Assembly (NCBI GenBank): GCA_001303785.1
Contig: LJUJ01000022.1
Span: 1-64,000 of the forward strand
Source: Caldifarciminota bacterium SM23_42
GTDB taxonomy: Bacteria > Hydrothermota > Tepidihabitantia > SM23-42
Direction: 5' to 3'
DNA: 64,000 bases
Positions 61,828-64,000 of the stretch are shown one piece after another (the stretch's first letter is position 1; each line of letters starts with the position of its first letter). A program made the translations under genes and the position numbers. The notes under the pieces are model-generated. The model had not been told where the DNA came from. It saw only the letters and a list, made by a program, of their open reading frames with translations, and did no database searches.

Positions 61828-62751
61828 ATGAACAGAGAACGCAGGCGATTCAAGAACAAACTTATCGGCGTTCTGCACGGTGGTTGGTCGTCGGAGCGTG
61901 ATATCTCGCTGGCTTCAGGCACCTGCGTCATGCAGGCTCTTAAAAGACAAGGGTTTAAAGTCAAATCCATCGATGTTGACCGCAATGTCGTCAAGAAACT
62001 CAAAGGCATCGACGTCGCATTCATCGCTCTCCATGGCCGGCCTGGCGAGGATGGTACGATTCAAGGCGTACTCGATTTCATGGGAATTCCTTACACCGGA
62101 TCGGGCGTCATCGGCTCGGCGATCGGCATGGATAAAATAGTATCCAAACGTATCTTTGACGCAGTCGGCATACCGACGCCAAAGTATTACTATCAAGAAC
62201 AGATGGACGTGGGCGAAGCCATCTCGAACTTGGACTTCCCTATCGTGGTCAAGCCAAGAGCTGAAGGTTCCAGTGTCGGCGTCACCATTGCGGAGAACAA
62301 GAAAGAGCTCAACAAGGCAATTAAGAAAGCACGCCGCTATGCAGACTTTTTCTTCGAACAATACATTGATGGTATGATGGCAACCTGTGGCATCATCAAT
62401 GATGTGCCGATGCCCGTTCTCGAGATTGCGCCGAAGAGGAGAAAGTTCTACGACTACAAATCCAAATACACCAAAGGAATGACCGAGTATATAGTGCCGG
62501 CTCGTATACCGAAAGAGCAATATAAAATGACCCAGCGCTACGCTCTCGCCGCGCACCGTTCAATAAGTGCCCACGGTTTTTCACGCGTCGATTTCGTCCT
62601 AGACGTAAATCACAACCCCTATGTTTTGGAAGTGAATACAATACCCGGACTCCTGGCAGAATCGAATTTGCCGCTCGAGGCACGCGCGATCGGCCTCGGC
62701 TATGATGAACTGATATTCGAAATTCTGAAAACATCACTCGTCAGATTTTGA
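61828..62751 (+). CDS. ddl: D-alanine--D-alanine ligase
   Basis: 307 residues from ATG 61828; the 24-codon upstream extension is promoter. ATP-grasp enzyme of peptidoglycan precursor synthesis. Motifs: GVLHGGWSSERDISLASG, ALHGRPGEDGTIQGVLDFMG, YTGSGVIGSAIGMDK, IVVKPRAEGSSVGVTIAENK, FSRVDFVLDVNHNPYVLEVN and NTIPGLLAESNLP. Ends with TGA at the expected C-terminus. Followed at 33 bp by a nucleotidyltransferase gene. Confidence 0.95.
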   Translation: MNRERRRFKNKLIGVLHGGWSSERDISLASGTCVMQALKRQGFKVKSIDVDRNVVKKLKGIDVAFIALHGRPGEDGTIQGVLDFMGIPYTGSGVIGSAIGMDKIVSKRIFDAVGIPTPKYYYQEQMDVGEAISNLDFPIVVKPRAEGSSVGVTIAENKKELNKAIKKARRYADFFFEQYIDGMMATCGIINDVPMPVLEIAPKRRKFYDYKSKYTKGMTEYIVPARIPKEQYKMTQRYALAAHRSISAHGFSRVDFVLDVNHNPYVLEVNTIPGLLAESNLPLEARAIGLGYDELIFEILKTSLVRF

Positions 62752-62784
62752 GTTCATTCTTTTTTATATTACCAGATTCGTAAT

Positions 62785-63609
62785 TTGAAAAAATACCGAC
62801 AACCCAAAAGCAATAAAGAACCAATTGGCTTGAAAAAGCATACCCATGCCCAACGCACCGAGCTCTTGCGAACCGTCGTATTGCCGATGTTGCGAAAGGA
62901 GCTCGGCAATAATCTGATCGCCATCGCTGCTGACGGTTCGTACGCACGCGACGAAGACACCGGTTATTCGGACCTGGAACTCATGATTTTTGTCAAAGAT
63001 AATGCCGAGCTACCACGAGGATTTAGTAAAATTTATGACGGCATGCTCGTCGAAGGGCTGTTCATCACCGAACACGAATACCACAAAACCGTTCACGAAC
63101 CAAACAAAGATTGGTACATTGCTGGCTCAGATACGTTATTACCCGTAATGAATCGGTCCTTTGTGCGGCGACTGCAGAAATATCAGACAAAGAATCTTGC
63201 CCAGAAGTGCGACAACATTGCTCGGGAAATGTTGTATGAACTGCAGGAATCTTTTGGTAAACTATTCACCGCAATCGACACCCGTAATCGAGAAAACCTC
63301 TTCCCTATTCTGTCGGATGCAGTAATGGTTGTTCTCAAGCTCCTCGCATATATTAACCGTAAGCCATATGCGTCACTGAATTCCTTCATGAGCGAGGCCA
63401 GGAAATTCAAACACAAGCCACGTGGTCTTGATGAATTCCTCCGCCTCATTATTGAAGGAGAATACAAGAACATGAAAACACTCGAAAAGAGTGCCAAGAA
63501 ACTGTATACAGCGATCGAAGTTTATTTCAAGAATCGCTATGAGGACAAGATATATGATGACGATCTGTTAACCATATATCGAAAACAAAAAACTACTAAA
63601 AGGAGGTAG
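62785..63609 (+). CDS. Nucleotidyltransferase-fold protein (KNTase-like)
   Basis: 274 residues. Pol-beta-type nucleotidyltransferase: AADGSYARDEDTGYSDLELM holds the GS and the D-x-E metal ligands. The helical C-terminal half resembles kanamycin nucleotidyltransferase, so it may adenylylate a small molecule; a resistance role is not shown. The frame opens at TTG 62785 without a Shine-Dalgarno or good alternative. The SPFH-like gene follows after 2 bp. Confidence 0.75.
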   Translation: MKKYRQPKSNKEPIGLKKHTHAQRTELLRTVVLPMLRKELGNNLIAIAADGSYARDEDTGYSDLELMIFVKDNAELPRGFSKIYDGMLVEGLFITEHEYHKTVHEPNKDWYIAGSDTLLPVMNRSFVRRLQKYQTKNLAQKCDNIAREMLYELQESFGKLFTAIDTRNRENLFPILSDAVMVVLKLLAYINRKPYASLNSFMSEARKFKHKPRGLDEFLRLIIEGEYKNMKTLEKSAKKLYTAIEVYFKNRYEDKIYDDDLLTIYRKQKTTKRR

Positions 63610-63611
63610 TC

Positions 63612-64000
63612 ATGTTTATATTGGGGATTCTTATCATTGTTGGCTTGTTTGTCTTTAGAGCAACCTATAAGGTCAGGCCTGACGATCTCCGCATACAGGA
63701 AAAGCTGAGGACGCGGGGCTATGCCACGCTTGGTGCTGCCGTGGCAGCGGCAGTGCTAATCATCGCTTCGATAATTCGTATCGTACCACCGGGTTCGGTC
63801 GGCCTTTGTTAATCTTGAAATCATGACGGTGAGGACACAGGCATACACGATGTCGATTGCCATAGAAGAGGGTCAAAGAAGAGGCGATGATGCGATCGCG
63901 GCCCTGACCAAAGACGGATTGGAGGTGAAGATGGACCTGACCGTATGGTATCATCTGGTGGCCTCTGAGGCCGCCACTGTCTTCCAGAAAATCGGCAGTG
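63612..64000 (+). pseudogene. SPFH/prohibitin-family gene with internal deletion, 3' partial
   Basis: Begins at ATG 63612 behind AAAAGGAGGT. The first frame gives an N-terminal helix, a second membrane helix and IIRIVPPGSVG, the normal start of an SPFH domain, then stops at TAA 63810. Another frame, from 63805, continues with FVNLEIMTVRTQAYTMSIAI, KDGLEVKMDLTVWYHLV and FQKIGS to the window edge, the core of a prohibitin-like domain. About 25-30 residues (the VGVVxxFGKV...GLHFVNP part) are missing at the join. The rest of the gene lies beyond 64000. Confidence 0.72.

Noticed and set aside
1-64000. CRISPR arrays, rRNA genes, intact insertion sequences, replication origin
   Set aside because: Looked for and not seen: no regularly spaced repeats, no rRNA segments, no transposase with catalytic motif, and no DnaA-box cluster.

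Overview
The window comes from an uncultured-type, diderm (outer-membrane) bacterium. Evidence for an outer membrane is the lapA-lapB pair, an LpxH-like hydrolase, a C-terminal Omp85/D15-like barrel, Lol-type lipoproteins and several secreted proteins ending in a type IX-like (Por) C-terminal sorting domain. With an Rnf complex and mixed FCB-like features this is most like candidate lineages near the FCB group (WOR-3/TA06-like). That placement is inference from gene content only. There is one tRNA (Asp), no rRNA, no CRISPR array and no intact insertion sequence.

Layout. 1-2.7 kb: two tandem paralogous secreted proteins, the second split by an in-frame TGA. 2.8-9.3 kb (minus strand): a hypothetical gene, tilS, hpt, ftsH and folE in an overlapping cluster, preceded by a rhomboid-TPR protease. 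9.5-10.3 kb: tRNA-Asp inside an array of tRNA-Asp-derived repeats, then a broken FN3-like lipoprotein gene. 10.5-16.2 kb (minus): an exported-looking MTA/SAH nucleosidase, a phosphodiesterase, a DUF401 permease with a catalytically dead Asd paralogue, and a CapA/M23 envelope pair. 16.3-20.2 kb (plus): uppS-cdsA-rarA-isoprenoid reductase. 20.2-23.3 kb (minus): a cell-surface operon with a textbook sigma-54 promoter and two upstream palindromes. 24-31 kb: a 1,275-residue beta-helix/VCBS surface protein, a decayed subtilase and a LEA14-like lipoprotein. 31.4-34.4 kb (plus): P5C dehydrogenase and glutamine synthetase, followed by a strong terminator. 34.5-39.8 kb (minus): nitroreductase, a decayed ArsR-like regulator and rnfCDGEA without rnfB. 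39.8-47.6 kb (minus): a PhzF-like protein, a HEAT/GND-repeat pair, an orphan solute-binding lipoprotein and a peptidase-propeller-barrel fusion. 48-55 kb: LpxH-like hydrolase, patatin, GGDEF protein, GMP synthase, HEAT protein. 55.4-64 kb: nucleotide-sugar dehydrogenase, mutS, SPOR-TPR/lapB/lapA, ddl, a nucleotidyltransferase and a decayed SPFH gene at the window edge.

Two patterns run through the window. First, at least 15 genes have a clear -35/-10 promoter whose -10 box lies only 5-7 nt before the start codon, so their mRNAs should be leaderless; nearly all of these promoters use a 16-nt spacer. Genes with a longer leader carry a Shine-Dalgarno. Second, five protein genes and parts of the tRNA locus are broken by single stops or short internal deletions, mostly in surface or accessory functions. 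Housekeeping genes around them are intact. Several complete genes end with TGA, so the standard code applies.
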